NCBI GenBank assembly: GCA_965219015.1
Contig: CBDCNH010000017.1
Span: 62,001 to 126,000 of the forward strand
From: CBDCNH01 sp965219015
Lineage (GTDB): Bacteria > Pseudomonadota > Alphaproteobacteria > Rhodobacterales > Rhodobacteraceae
Length of the DNA stretch: 64,000 bases
Direction of reading: 5' to 3'
The first letter of the stretch is position 1. Every line of letters starts with the position of its first letter. Made by a program: the position numbers and the translations under genes. The notes under the pieces are model-generated. The model was given only the letters and a program-made list of their open reading frames with translations, was not told the DNA's origin and ran no database searches. This document shows positions 10,763 through 19,960 of the stretch, piece by piece.

Positions 10763-12780
10763 CTACTGGTTCGCGGCGGTCTGCAACAGCGAGGTGATCC
10801 GACGGATGACCACGCGGCGATTTTCCGGCGCGTCGCCGTTGGTCTCGATGCGCGGGAAGCGTTCGCCGTAGCCCTGCACGACCATGTTCTCGGGCGGCAC
10901 GCTGAAAGTATTCCGTCAGCACCTTCGCCACCGATTCCGCGCGCCGGTCGGAGAGCGCGAGGTTGTCCACGTCGCTGCCGACCGCATCGGTGTGCCCCTC
11001 GATGAGGAACACCTCCGAGGCGTCCTGCTGGACGAGGTTCGCCAGCACGTCGCCGATCTGCTGCAGGCTTTCGGCCTGGTCGGGTGCCACCGCCGCCGAG
11101 CCGCTGTCGAAGGTGATCGCGTTGAGGTCCACCTCGGGCGCGAGGTCGCGCACCTGCGGGATCTCGCGGACCTGCTGCAGGCTGAACGTGCGGTCGATGC
11201 CCTGCGGCTCGCGCTGCTCGAGCGCCGCGCGGAGCTGGCTCTGGTCGCGCGTGCCGTAGCTGTCCTCGCGGTAGTAGGGCTCCTGCGGCAGCCGCGACAC
11301 GTCGACCTGCTCGAAGTCGCGCGTGTCGTCGATGAGGACCGTCTGGCTGCCGTCGCGGTTGATCCGGGCGCGGCGCAGAACCCTGCCCTCGACATCGCGG
11401 ATCGTCACGATCTGCGTGCCGTCGGCACGGTCGAGCGTCGAGAGCGTCGAGCCGTCGTCGTAGGATTGCGTCCGCACGTTGGTGCCCGGCTGGCGCAACA
11501 GCGTGTCGTCGTCGCGCAGCACCGTGAGGCCGCCATCGTTGCGCCGCACCACCACGCGGTCGCCGGTGTTGAGCACGGCCCGGTCGCGCCGGTCGTTGAG
11601 CACGGCACCCACCGTCACGGCGCCGAGCGCGATGAGCCCGAACTTCTCGAAGTCGCTCAGGCCCTTCTTCTTCTGCGGCTGCTGCACGAGCTGGTTGTTC
11701 GGCGCGGTGCCGTTGTAGTTGTTCACGACCGAGTTGAACTCCTGCGAGCTCGTGCGGACGTCGTTGCGCGTGATCTGCGTCACGGTCACGTCGGCGTTGT
11801 TGGGCGCGTTCGGCGCCAAGGCAGCACCGTTGCGCGCCGCGGCGACGGCCGCCGCGCGCCGGCCCGCGCCACGGTTGCCGATCGAACCCTTGAGGTTCTG
11901 GAGCGCGTCCTGCCGCCGCTTGGCGAGCTGCTGTTGCGTCAGCGCCTGACCGTTGCGCGTGGCGACGGGTGCCGCGGCGGGCTGCTGCGTCTTGCCGACG
12001 TTCTGCAGGCGCTGCTGCAGCGTCTGCTGCGTGCCCTGCTGCGGCGCGGGTGCCGCACCGCCCTGACCCTGGAGCCTTTGCCGCAGCGCTTGCGCGTTCG
12101 CCGGCTTCTGCACCTGGCCCGCACCTCTCGCCTGACCGGCGCCGGGCTTCGGGGCCGCCGCGGCGTTGCCCTGGTTCTGCAGCCGCTGGCGCAGGGCCTG
12201 GCCGCTTCCGGGCTGCTGTGCCTGCGGCTTCTGCGCCTGCGGCTTTGGTTTGGCCGCGGGCTGCTGGGCCTTGCCGGCATTCTGCAGCCGCTGCTGCAAC
12301 GTGCCCTGCCCTTGCGCCTTCGGTTGCGGCTTGAGCGCCTGTGCTTGCGGTCTTTGCGGCTTCGGCTGCTGCGCCTGGACCTTCGGCCGCTGCGGCAGCG
12401 GCTTCTGCGCCTGCGGCCTCGCCTGCTGGGCCTGCGGCCTCGCTTGCTGCGCCTGCGGCCTGGCCTGCTGGGCCTGCGGCCTCGCCTGCTGGGCCTGCGG
12501 CCGCCTGCGGCCTGCGGCCTGCCTGCGCCTGCGGCCGGGCCTGCTGCGCCTGCGGCTTGGCAGGCTGCGCCTGCGACCTACCGATGTTCTGCAGGCGTTG
12601 CTGCAACCCCTGCGCGCCGCCGTTCCCCTGCGGAGCGGCGGGCTTCTTGCCGGGCTTGGCTCCGGCGCAGGGCGGCTGGGTGCCGTTCGCGCAAACGTTC
12701 TGGGCGGGGGCCATGACCGGCATCGCCAGCGCCAGGCTGAGCGTCACGGCGGTCGTGGCACGGAAAAAGGAACGGGACAT
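10763..12780 (-). CDS. OmpA-family outer membrane/periplasmic protein with Gln-rich repeats, two frameshifts
   Basis: The start is MSRSFFRATTAVTLSLALAMP (12780), with a CAGGAG RBS and a signal peptide. A long linker rich in Gln, Ala and Pro follows. It contains tandem QAQQARP units (about 12400-12545) and several LQQRLQN/LRQRLQN blocks. A DUF6600-like or beta-rich region with repeated RDDDTLLRQPGT-type strands comes next. The protein closes with an OmpA peptidoglycan-binding domain (ITFDSGSAAVAP, IEGHTDAVGSDVDN, LSDRRAESVAKVLTEYF). One frame change lies in the repeat array. A second, at 10905-10907 (AAA for AA on the plus strand), hides the true end SVPPENMVVQGYGERFPRIE, which stops at 10765-10763. 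The repaired protein is roughly 670 residues and probably ties the outer membrane to peptidoglycan. Confidence 0.82.
12395..12545 (-). repeat. 21-bp coding tandem repeat (QAQQARP units)
   Basis: The array encodes repeated QAQQARP heptapeptides inside the OmpA-family linker. Units are nearly identical at the DNA level. The left-hand copies are in one frame and the right-hand copies in another, so an indel lies around 12495-12530. Such an array can vary in copy number by slippage and is also hard to assemble. Confidence 0.75.
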
Positions 12781-12809
12781 CGAGGCGTTACTCCTGACAG
12801 GACGCATCT

Positions 12810-12846
12810 CCGGATCGGGTCTTCTAACGCGCGAGCGCCGATCCGG
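12810..12846. promoter_or_regulatory. Inverted repeat CCGGATCGG...CCGATCCGG upstream of the OmpA-family gene
   Basis: Perfect 9-bp arms at 12810-12818 and 12838-12846 are separated by 19 bases, about 30 bases before the OmpA-family start and after the convergent-facing VWA gene end. It could be an operator, or the terminator of the VWA gene, but no T-run follows in either direction. Confidence 0.4.
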
Positions 12847-12905
12847 GATCCGAAAACTGCCTCACATTGACGCGATCTTGCTTAACGCTGCCCACAGAAC
12901 CGGCG

Positions 12906-14177
12906 CTATCCTGCCCGCGCCGACGCGAGGAGCCGCGCCTTCGCCCCGGCGTCGCCCGGATCGGCGAGCGCGCGGGCGAGGTCTTCGAGCGCGGCGATGG
13001 AATGGCCGGCGCGCAGGCTCGAGACATGCGGCAGGAGCGCGCGCACCCCGGCGGCACGGGGGGCGAAGGCCTCCCAGCGGAGGAGCGGGTTCACCCAGAC
13101 GAGGCGCCGCGCGGAGAGCGCCAGCCGCTCGGCGGCATGGCCGAGCACCTCGGGCGCCTCGCGGTCGAGCCCGTCGGTCACGAGGAGCACCACGGCGCCC
13201 TGCCCGAGCACGCGGCGCGACCAGTCGCGGTTGAACGCGGCGAGGCAGGCGCCGATGCGGGTGCCGCCGTTCCAGTCCTGCGCCTCCGCCCCGGCGGCCG
13301 CCAGCGCCGCATCGGCGTCGCGGGCGCGCAGGTGCCGCGTGATGTCGGTGAGCCGCGTGGCGAAGGTGAAGGCATGGACCGGGCCCCAGGCGCTGGTCCG
13401 CGCGTTGGCGACCGCATGGACGAAGCGGAGCACGATGCGGGAATACTGCGCCATGCTGCCCGAAATGTCGCAGATCACCACGAGGCCGGGCGGGCGCGAC
13501 ACGCGGTCAGCGCGCGCGATGGCCGCGATCTCGCCGCCACGCCGCATCGCGCGTGCCAGCGTCGCGCGCCGGTCGGGCATGGCGCCGCGCGCGTCGGGCC
13601 GCAGCCGGCGCGAGGCGAGGGGGCGGACCGGGAGCGCCAGGCGCTCGACCATGCGCCGCGCCTCGGCCATCTCGGCGGGCGTCATCTGCTCGAAATCGAG
13701 GTGCCGCAAGCGCTCGGAGGCGGAATGGGTCGCGGCGGCATCGATCTCGATCTCGGTCGGCGCTTCCGGTTCGTCGCGGTCGACCGGGCGGTCGGCGCCG
13801 TCGAGGAGTGCCGCCGCCGCCCGCCGCGCCGCCGCCTCCGCCGGCCGCTCGGGCGTGGCGCCGCGCAGCGCCGGGATCATCCATGCCATCATCTGCTCGA
13901 GGTACCGCGGATCGCGCCAGAAGAGCCGGAACACCTGCGCGAAGACCGCGCGCTCCTCCGGGCGGCTGACGAACGAGGCGTGCAGCACCCAGTAGAAATC
14001 CTCGCGCGACGTGAAGCCCGCCGCCGCCACCGCCTCGACCGCGGCCACGACCCGCCCCGGTCCGACGCGGAGGCCCGCGGCCCGAAGCGCGCGGGCGAAC
14101 CACAGGACATTGTGCGCGAGCCGGCCGTCCACGGGAATGCCGAGCGCGGGGAGGCGGGCGGGCAGGTCGGGGCTCAA
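12906..14177 (-). CDS. coxE: VWA-domain protein, CoxE-like
   Basis: The 423 residues start at a TTG whose bases overlap the CoxD stop (TTGA). The N-terminal half has the family pattern LAHNVLWFARALRAAGLRVGP and SREDFYWVLHASFVSRPEE. The C-terminal half is a von Willebrand A domain with an intact MIDAS motif D-x-S-x-S (CDISGSMAQYS) and later WNGGTRIG and LLVTDGLD. CoxE works with the AAA+ ATPase CoxD to mature the active site of CO dehydrogenase in Oligotropha (established). Here it is coupled to the AAA+ gene. Homologues also serve other molybdenum hydroxylases, so the client enzyme is not certain. Confidence 0.85.
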   Translation of the reverse strand: MSPDLPARLPALGIPVDGRLAHNVLWFARALRAAGLRVGPGRVVAAVEAVAAAGFTSREDFYWVLHASFVSRPEERAVFAQVFRLFWRDPRYLEQMMAWMIPALRGATPERPAEAAARRAAAALLDGADRPVDRDEPEAPTEIEIDAAATHSASERLRHLDFEQMTPAEMAEARRMVERLALPVRPLASRRLRPDARGAMPDRRATLARAMRRGGEIAAIARADRVSRPPGLVVICDISGSMAQYSRIVLRFVHAVANARTSAWGPVHAFTFATRLTDITRHLRARDADAALAAAGAEAQDWNGGTRIGACLAAFNRDWSRRVLGQGAVVLLVTDGLDREAPEVLGHAAERLALSARRLVWVNPLLRWEAFAPRAAGVRALLPHVSSLRAGHSIAALEDLARALADPGDAGAKARLLASARAG

Positions 14178-15088
14178 GCGGGCGCGAGCCCGGCGCGCAC
14201 CTCGGCGAGGATGCGCTTCGCCTCGGAGCCCTCGATGCGCTGGATGTCGTCCTGGTACTTCAGGATCGCGCCCAGCGTGTCGGCGATGACCTCGGGGCTG
14301 AGCGCGATCACGTCGAGCGCGAGGAGGCACTTGGCCCAGTCGATGGTCTCGGCGACGCCCGGCTTCTTGAAGAGATCCTCGGTGCGGAGGCGCTGCACGA
14401 AGGCCACGATCTCGCGGCTGAGCGCTGTGCCGGCCTCGGGGGCGCGGGCGGCGAGGATGGCGAGCTCGCGCTCGAAGCCGGGGTAGTCGACCCAGTGGTA
14501 GAGGCAGCGGCGCTTCAGGGCATCGTGGACCTCGCGGGTGCGGTTCGAGGTCAGGATCACGATGGGCGGCGTTGCGGCGCGGATGGTGCCGAGCTCGGGC
14601 ACCGTGACCTGGTTCTCGCCGAGCGCCTCGAGGAGGAACGCCTCGAAGGGCTCGTCGGTGCGGTCCACCTCGTCGATGAGGAGGACCGGCGCGCCGCCGG
14701 GCTGCGGGCGCATCGCCTCGAGAAGCGGCCGGGCGACGAGGTAGTCCTCGGTGAAGAGCTCGGCCCGGAGCGCGTCGCGGTCGGCGGTGCCCGCGGCCTC
14801 GGCGGTGCGGATGGCGATCATCTGCGCCGCGAAGTTCCAGTCGCAGACAGCACTCGCGGCGTCGAGACCCTCGTAGCACTGGAGCCGGATCAGCCGGCGC
14901 CCGAGCATGGCGGAGATGGCGCGCGCGATCTCGGTCTTGCCGGTGCCGGCCTCGCCTTCGAGAAAGAGCGGCCGGCCGAGCTTCAGCGCGAGGAACACGA
15001 CCGTGGCGAGAGCGCGCGAGGCGACGTAGGCCTCGCCCGCGAGGCGGCGGACCACGTCGTCGATGTCCGCGATGGGTGTGGGGCTCAT
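14174..15088 (-). CDS. coxD: MoxR-type AAA+ ATPase, CoxD-like
   Basis: The 304 residues contain Walker A GEAGTGKTE (residues 45-53), Walker B VLLIDEVDRTDEPFEAFLLE, a sensor segment ILTSNRTREVHDALKRRCLYHWVDYP and an arginine-finger region. This is the classic MoxR layout. With the coupled VWA protein it forms a chaperone pair for active-site assembly of CO dehydrogenase-type molybdo-enzymes. The ATG at 15088 gives the family N-terminus SPTPIADIDDVVRRLAGEAY. The gene runs divergently from glutaryl-CoA dehydrogenase across a 273-base gap that holds a tandem hairpin repeat. Confidence 0.9.
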   Translation of the reverse strand: MSPTPIADIDDVVRRLAGEAYVASRALATVVFLALKLGRPLFLEGEAGTGKTEIARAISAMLGRRLIRLQCYEGLDAASAVCDWNFAAQMIAIRTAEAAGTADRDALRAELFTEDYLVARPLLEAMRPQPGGAPVLLIDEVDRTDEPFEAFLLEALGENQVTVPELGTIRAATPPIVILTSNRTREVHDALKRRCLYHWVDYPGFERELAILAARAPEAGTALSREIVAFVQRLRTEDLFKKPGVAETIDWAKCLLALDVIALSPEVIADTLGAILKYQDDIQRIEGSEAKRILAEVRAGLAPA

Positions 15089-15193
15089 GGCGCGACGCTG
15101 CACGGGGGCGCGGCCCGGGTCAAGGCGGTGCCGGCGGGCCGGGGGCGCTCCCGCACCCGCGGGCCCGTGGCCGGGCCCTTGGCCTTGGGCCCG

Positions 15194-15277
15194 GCGCGCC
15201 CTCCGGGCGCGAACAGGAACAGCGCGCCCTTCGGGCGCGAACAGGAAGCAGCGCGCCCTTCGGGCGCGAACAGGAGA
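15194..15277. repeat. Three tandem copies of a hairpin-forming 28/29-bp unit
   Basis: Units begin at 15194, 15222 and 15251. Each contains CGCGCCC-TTC-GGGCGCG, a 7-bp stem with a 3-base loop (the first copy reads TCC in the loop), followed by AACAGGA. The array fills much of the gap between the divergent coxD and gcdH genes. It resembles small REP-type elements, or a multi-hairpin site affecting transcripts on either side. The conserved AACAGGA spacer makes chance GC-richness unlikely. Confidence 0.75.
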
Positions 15278-15361
15278 AAAGCCGTGGAGCGTCGGGCGGC
15301 GCCCGGATTGCCTCGCGGGCGGCGGCGGGCTAGCTGTGGGGCATCCGGAGGAGGACATGCC

Positions 15362-16591
15362 ATGAACGAGGCCGCACCGATCGACCCCGCCCGCGCCAAC
15401 GCCGCGGCGCTGCCGGCGGCCTTCGACTGGGCCGATCCGCTGCGGCTCGAGGACCAGCTCTCCGAGGAGGAGCGGATGCTGCGCGACGCGGCGCGGCAGT
15501 TCGCGACGGACGTGCTCGCGCCGCGCGCGGTGCGCGCCAACGCCGAGGAGACGGTCGACCGCGCGGTGTTCCGCGAGATGGGCGCGATGGGGCTTCTGGG
15601 CATCACCATCCCCGAGGCGCACGGCGGGCTCGGCGCGGGCTACGTCGCCTACGGGCTCGTCGCGCGCGAGATCGAGCGCGTCGACAGCGGCTACCGCTCG
15701 ATGATGTCGGTGCAGTCCTCGCTGGTGATGCACCCGATCCACGCCTACGGCACCGAGGCGCAGCGCGCGAAGTACCTCCCCGGCCTCGCGTCGGGCGACC
15801 TCGTCGGCTGCTTCGGGCTGACCGAGCCCGAGGCGGGCTCCGACCCGGGCGGCATGACGACGCGGGCGGAGCGGACGGCCACGGGCTACCGGCTCACCGG
15901 GGCCAAGACCTGGATCTCGAACGCCCCCATCGCCGACGTGTTCGTCGTCTGGGCGAAGTCCGACGCGCATGGCGGCAAGATCCGCGGCTTCGTGCTCGAG
16001 CGCGGCATGGCCGGGCTCTCGGCGCCGAAGATCGCAGGCAAGCTGTCGCTCCGCGCCTCCGTCACGGGCGAGATCGCGATGGCGGGCGTCGAGGTCGGCG
16101 AGGACGCGCTCCTGCCGGGCGTCGAGGGGCTGCGCGGGCCGTTCGGCTGCCTCAACCGCGCGCGCTACGGCATCGCCTGGGGCGTGATGGGGGCGGCGGA
16201 GGCGTGCTGGCACGCGGCGCGGCAGTACGGGCTCGACCGGCGCCAGTTCGGCCGGCCGCTGGCGCAGACGCAGCTTTTTCAGCGAAAGCTCGCCGACATG
16301 CAGACCGAGATCGCGCTCGGGCTGCAGGGTGCCCTGCGCCTCGGGCGGCTCATGGACGAGGATCGCGCGGCGCCGGAGGCGATCAGCCTGATGAAGCGCA
16401 ACAACTGCGGCAAGGCGCTCGACGTCGCACGGCTCGCGCGCGACATGCACGGCGGCAACGGCATCTCGGAGGACTACGGCGTGATGCGCCACATGGTGAA
16501 CCTCGAGACGGTCAACACCTATGAGGGCACCCACGACGTGCATGCCCTCATTCTCGGGCGCGCGCAGACCGGGCTGCAGGCGTTCTTCTAG
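15362..16591 (+). CDS. gcdH: Glutaryl-CoA dehydrogenase
   Basis: This flavoprotein oxidises and decarboxylates glutaryl-CoA to crotonyl-CoA in lysine, tryptophan and aromatic degradation. The 409 residues match the GCDH subgroup of acyl-CoA dehydrogenases: GCFGLTEPEAGSDPGGM, KTWISNAPIADVFVVWAK, LRASVTGEIAM, GPFGCLNRARYGIAWG, RDMHGGNGISEDYGVMRH and the catalytic glutamate in NTYEGTHDVHALILGR. The start has a GGAGGAGG just upstream. It stands alone. The next recognisable gene on this strand is more than 500 bases downstream. Confidence 0.95.
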   Translation: MNEAAPIDPARANAAALPAAFDWADPLRLEDQLSEEERMLRDAARQFATDVLAPRAVRANAEETVDRAVFREMGAMGLLGITIPEAHGGLGAGYVAYGLVAREIERVDSGYRSMMSVQSSLVMHPIHAYGTEAQRAKYLPGLASGDLVGCFGLTEPEAGSDPGGMTTRAERTATGYRLTGAKTWISNAPIADVFVVWAKSDAHGGKIRGFVLERGMAGLSAPKIAGKLSLRASVTGEIAMAGVEVGEDALLPGVEGLRGPFGCLNRARYGIAWGVMGAAEACWHAARQYGLDRRQFGRPLAQTQLFQRKLADMQTEIALGLQGALRLGRLMDEDRAAPEAISLMKRNNCGKALDVARLARDMHGGNGISEDYGVMRHMVNLETVNTYEGTHDVHALILGRAQTGLQAFF

Positions 16592-16910
16592 GCCGCCCAC
16601 CCCGCGCCTCCGGCGGCGTGGGGGCCTCCGCCGCCGGCCCGGCGTCGCGGGGGCGGCGACCGGCCTGACGCGCACCGGCCGCTGCGCCGCGCTCGCGCCG
16701 ATCCGGCGACGGCGTCCTCGGCGCGACCTCGAAGCGCGCGCCCTTCACCGGCGGGCCGTGCGAGGTGGCGCGGGCGGAGCGGCGCTCGTCGGCACGGGGG
16801 GCGCGACGGCGACGCGGCGGCGGGCCTGACCGGGGCGCAGCGCATCGCTTTCACGATCTTTTCGCGCGCGACGCCGGGACGGCGCTGGCATCCTGAAGCC
16901 ATCGATCCCT
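16592..16910. other. Intergenic stretch without a recognisable gene
   Basis: Very GC-rich sequence after gcdH. All six frames are open only by virtue of base composition and read as Arg/Ala/Pro-rich noise. There is no convincing start, RBS, hairpin or RNA gene. Confidence 0.5.
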
Positions 16911-16931
16911 TTGCACGATCCCGGTTTCAGC

Positions 16932-17132
16932 ATGTCATTTCCCAATCCCGTCCGTGGGCGGCATACCCGCCTTGCGACCCTCGCTCTGCTGCCCGGCCCG
17001 GTCGACTTCGCGCGCACCTGGTGGGTGCAGGCCTACGGCGCGGTGGCGCCGCTGAAGTCGAGCCCGGTCGAGCTCGCCCTCGCGCTCGGGTTCCTCGTCG
17101 CCGCCGCCGCAGCCGGGCTCCGGCGGCGCTAG
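16932..17132 (+). CDS. Possible small membrane-anchored protein, doubtful
   Basis: A frame from ATG 16932 gives about 66 residues. It ends in a hydrophobic helix and a basic tail (LALALGFLVAAAAAGLRRR), a pattern seen in tail-anchored or sorting-signal proteins. The stop directly abuts the GTG start of the LysE-type exporter (TAG then GTG), which would fit coupling. The first half is not distinctive. It may be a chance frame or the remnant of a longer gene. Confidence 0.25.
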   Translation: MSFPNPVRGRHTRLATLALLPGPVDFARTWWVQAYGAVAPLKSSPVELALALGFLVAAAAAGLRRR

Positions 17133-17747
17133 GTGCCGGCGCTCGTCCCGTTCGCCCTCGCTTCCGCGGCGCTCCTCGCGCTGCCGGGGCCGACGGTGCT
17201 CTTCGTCGTGACGACGGTGCTCGCGCGCGGCCGCGCGGCGTCGGTGGCGGTGGCTTGCGGGATCGCGCTCGGGCACGCGGGCACGATGGCGGCGGCGTTC
17301 TGCGGGCTCGGCGCCGTCATCGCGCGGTCGAACGGTGCGCTTGGGGCGCTCAAGGTGGCGGGCGCGCTCTACCTCATCACGCTGGGCGCGCGGCTGATGC
17401 TTACGCGACCGTCCGCGGTTGCGGCGGCACTGCCTCGGGCGGGGGGCCTCACAGGGGTGCTGGGTCAGGCCGCCGCCGTGCAACTCCTCAACCCGTCGAG
17501 CCTGCTCTTCGCAACGGCATTCCTGCCGCAGTTCCTCGAACCCGGCCATCCGATCGCGCCGCAGTTCGCGATGCTCGCCGCGACCTTCGTGACGATCGCG
17601 CTTCTCAACGCCCTGGGCTGGGCCGTTCTGGCCGGACGGATCGGCGCGGCGATCAGGGCGCCACGTGTCGTCGCGCAGGTCCGGCGGGCAAGCGGCGCGG
17701 TGATGGCGGGCCTCGGGATCGTGACGTTCCTCGCGGCGCTCAGCTGA
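17133..17747 (+). CDS. LysE/RhtB-family amino-acid exporter
   Basis: This is an inner-membrane exporter of 204 residues with six predicted hydrophobic segments. It shows the family pattern LPGPTVLFVVTTVLARGRAASVAVACG near the N-terminus, GAAVIARSNGALGALKVAGALYLI-type helices and AVQLLNPSSLLFATAFLPQF in the middle. The GTG start at 17133 directly follows an upstream stop. A later start is possible because the first residues are not conserved. It is convergent with the gene at 17740, which overlaps its last 8 bases. The substrate is unknown. Confidence 0.85.
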   Translation: MPALVPFALASAALLALPGPTVLFVVTTVLARGRAASVAVACGIALGHAGTMAAAFCGLGAVIARSNGALGALKVAGALYLITLGARLMLTRPSAVAAALPRAGGLTGVLGQAAAVQLLNPSSLLFATAFLPQFLEPGHPIAPQFAMLAATFVTIALLNALGWAVLAGRIGAAIRAPRVVAQVRRASGAVMAGLGIVTFLAALS

Positions 17748-19842
17748 GCCCGCGCATCGCCTTCGCGATCCAGCGGTGCTCTCCCTGGGCCAGCACATGC
17801 GTGCCGAGACGGCGCGCGAGCCCCGGGCGGCCGCGGGCCAGCGCGCGCTTGAAGAGCTCGCGCTGGTAGCGCGGGAAGGTCGTGCGCGCGCGGAGGAGCC
17901 GGTAGAAGGCGGGCCCGGTCAGCGAGCCGTCGAGCGCGCCGAGGATCACCGGCGCGAGGATGCCCATCTGGTGCAGCGAGGAGCCGAGCCGGTGGCCGAG
18001 GAGCGGCGCGCGCAACCGCACCACGTTGGGCGCATCGAAGCGCGCGACATGCGCGGCGTCGAGCGGCTCGTGCGGATCGTAGAGCAGGACCACGCGGGCC
18101 GCAGCGCGCGAGGCCGCGGCCGCGTCGCCGTCGGGGCCGGTGAAGTCGCGGCCCCAGGCGGTGCGGTAGCGCGTCTCCCAGGGCACGAGGCGGCGGTCGA
18201 GCGTCGATTGCGGGCTGATCGCCACCACGTCGGCGCCGGGGGCCGCACCCGAGAACGCCGCCGCCGCGTAGCCGCCCATCGAGGCGCCGTAGAACACGAC
18301 GCGGGCGAAGCGGGCGAAGAAGCCCTCCGCGGCGAGCCGGTCGAACTCGGCCGTCACCCACGGGTCGCGGTACCAGGTCCAGCCGTCGGCCATGACGCCG
18401 AGCATCGAGTAGCCTTCGCGCTCGATGAACGAGAAGCCCCAGGGGCGGCGGTCGGCGCGCTTCTCCATCGCGATGTCGAGGTTGTCGAAGGTGACGACGA
18501 GGGTGTCGCCGCGGGGCACGAAGAGGAACGAGTGCTCCGCGCCCTCGCGGAAGAACCCGTCCGGGCCGGCGAGCGCGCGGGCGGCTTCGGCCCAGGCGTG
18601 CGACGGGCCGCTGCGGGCGGGGGCGTCCCGGGGCGGCACGGTCAGAAGCAGGCGCGCGATGCCGGGCGGCTGGCCGGCGGCGGGGGGAAGCCGCGCGACG
18701 GTCCCGTGCCGCGCGAGCCACCGCACCGCGCCCGAGCCGCGGCGGATGGCGATGAGGAGCCGGCCGCCGGGGGCGAGGCGCGCGAGGTAGGGGGCGATGC
18801 CGGCGATGGGGACGGTGTCGCCGAAGCTGCCCGCGGCCGTCATCGCCTCGACCGGCGGCAGGTCGGCGGGATCGCGGACGGCACGGGCGTCCGCCACCGC
18901 GGCGGTCCCCGCGCCGGCGGCCGGGCCCGCCAGCCACAGCGCGCTGCCGTGCGCCGCCTGGTGCGCGAGCGCGGCGGCGAGACCGCCCTCGCCCAGCGCC
19001 GCCACCGAGGCGGCAGGGCCGAGGGGCTCGTCGCGCGGCGCGGGGTCGATGCCGTGGCGGGCGAGGAGCCGCGCGATCAGGCTGCCCGCGCGCGGCACGC
19101 CGCCCGGCTCGCGCCGGAGCCGGGCGCGCATCCGCCGGCCGTAGAAGTGGATCGAGACCGTCTCGGGCGTGATGTGGCCCGCAAGGTCCGCGCCGGGACG
19201 CAGCATCAGCCGCCGGTCGGCGTAGGCGACGGGATAGAGCGCGGCCCGCGGCAGCGCGTGCCGGATCTCGCCCGTCTCGCGCAGGAAATGCGTGAGCGCC
19301 CGCGGACCCCACACGCCCCATGCCATCTCGGCGACATGCACCGGCGTGCCGGCGTCGGTGAGCGCCGCGAGCCGCCGGCGCTCGGGCTCGGGGAACCACG
19401 GCGGCACCGGATGGTCCTCGGCGGTGAAGGCGAGGAGGGCGGCCAGCGTGGCGCTGTCTTGCGGCAGCGCGAGCACGCCGCCGTTGACGCCGGTCTCGGA
19501 CTCCCAGGCGTGGAAGTGGCCCTCGCGCGGCCGGAACGGATGGAGGCAGTAGGCGTCCGTGTCGGCCCAGATCGTGCGGTCCGTCGCGGCGAGGAGCCGG
19601 TAGCGGAAGAGGTCCGAATGGAGCGCCGGGCTGCCGGTGCGGCCGTGGAGGCGCATCCCCGCTTCGGGCAGGATCGCCTCGGCGTCGGCGACGGACACGC
19701 CCGCGGGCAGGTTCCCGACGGGGCCGTAGGCGTAGAGCACCGTCTCGTGCCCCGCCGCGACGAAGGAAGAAAGGCAAAGCGCCTCGAGATACCCGAGCGG
19801 GCCCCCGATCCAGAGCGCCGCGATGCGATAGTCCGGTGCCAC
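17740..19842 (-). CDS. Multidomain protein: GT32-like glycosyltransferase part plus C-terminal alpha/beta-hydrolase part
   Basis: The protein has 700 residues from GTG 19842, preceded by AGGAGG. Residues 1-270 look like a capsular or GT32-type glycosyltransferase, with an N-terminal strand YRIAALWIGG, a DxD motif in IWADTDAYCL (D94, D96) and HFHAWESETGVNGGVLALP. Residues about 330-450 resemble a degenerate Rossmann domain (GGRLLIAIRRG). Residues about 460-700 contain YGASMGGYAAAAFSG with the nucleophile serine near 521 and a GHRLGSS histidine, as in alpha/beta hydrolases. The divergent neighbours are also glycosyltransferase-like, so a role in cell-surface glycan assembly or modification is likely. 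The domain limits are approximate and the substrate is unknown. Confidence 0.72.
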   Translation of the reverse strand: MAPDYRIAALWIGGPLGYLEALCLSSFVAAGHETVLYAYGPVGNLPAGVSVADAEAILPEAGMRLHGRTGSPALHSDLFRYRLLAATDRTIWADTDAYCLHPFRPREGHFHAWESETGVNGGVLALPQDSATLAALLAFTAEDHPVPPWFPEPERRRLAALTDAGTPVHVAEMAWGVWGPRALTHFLRETGEIRHALPRAALYPVAYADRRLMLRPGADLAGHITPETVSIHFYGRRMRARLRREPGGVPRAGSLIARLLARHGIDPAPRDEPLGPAASVAALGEGGLAAALAHQAAHGSALWLAGPAAGAGTAAVADARAVRDPADLPPVEAMTAAGSFGDTVPIAGIAPYLARLAPGGRLLIAIRRGSGAVRWLARHGTVARLPPAAGQPPGIARLLLTVPPRDAPARSGPSHAWAEAARALAGPDGFFREGAEHSFLFVPRGDTLVVTFDNLDIAMEKRADRRPWGFSFIEREGYSMLGVMADGWTWYRDPWVTAEFDRLAAEGFFARFARVVFYGASMGGYAAAAFSGAAPGADVVAISPQSTLDRRLVPWETRYRTAWGRDFTGPDGDAAAASRAAARVVLLYDPHEPLDAAHVARFDAPNVVRLRAPLLGHRLGSSLHQMGILAPVILGALDGSLTGPAFYRLLRARTTFPRYQRELFKRALARGRPGLARRLGTHVLAQGEHRWIAKAMRGLS

Positions 19843-19960
19843 GCTGGCCTCGCGCCTCCTGCGTCGCAACCATTCCTTCTGCGCGCGCCGGGCGCAACAC
19901 TGTGCTTCGTTGATCACCGATCGCGTGAAGGTTGCGCGCAGGTGTGCTACGACGCCCCGG

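Noticed and set aside
12395..12545. CRISPR array
   Set aside because: The repeats are 21-bp, contiguous, without spacers, and in a coding frame.
15194..15277. CRISPR or tRNA-like element
   Set aside because: The units are directly adjacent with a constant spacer. There is no unique spacer sequence and no cloverleaf.
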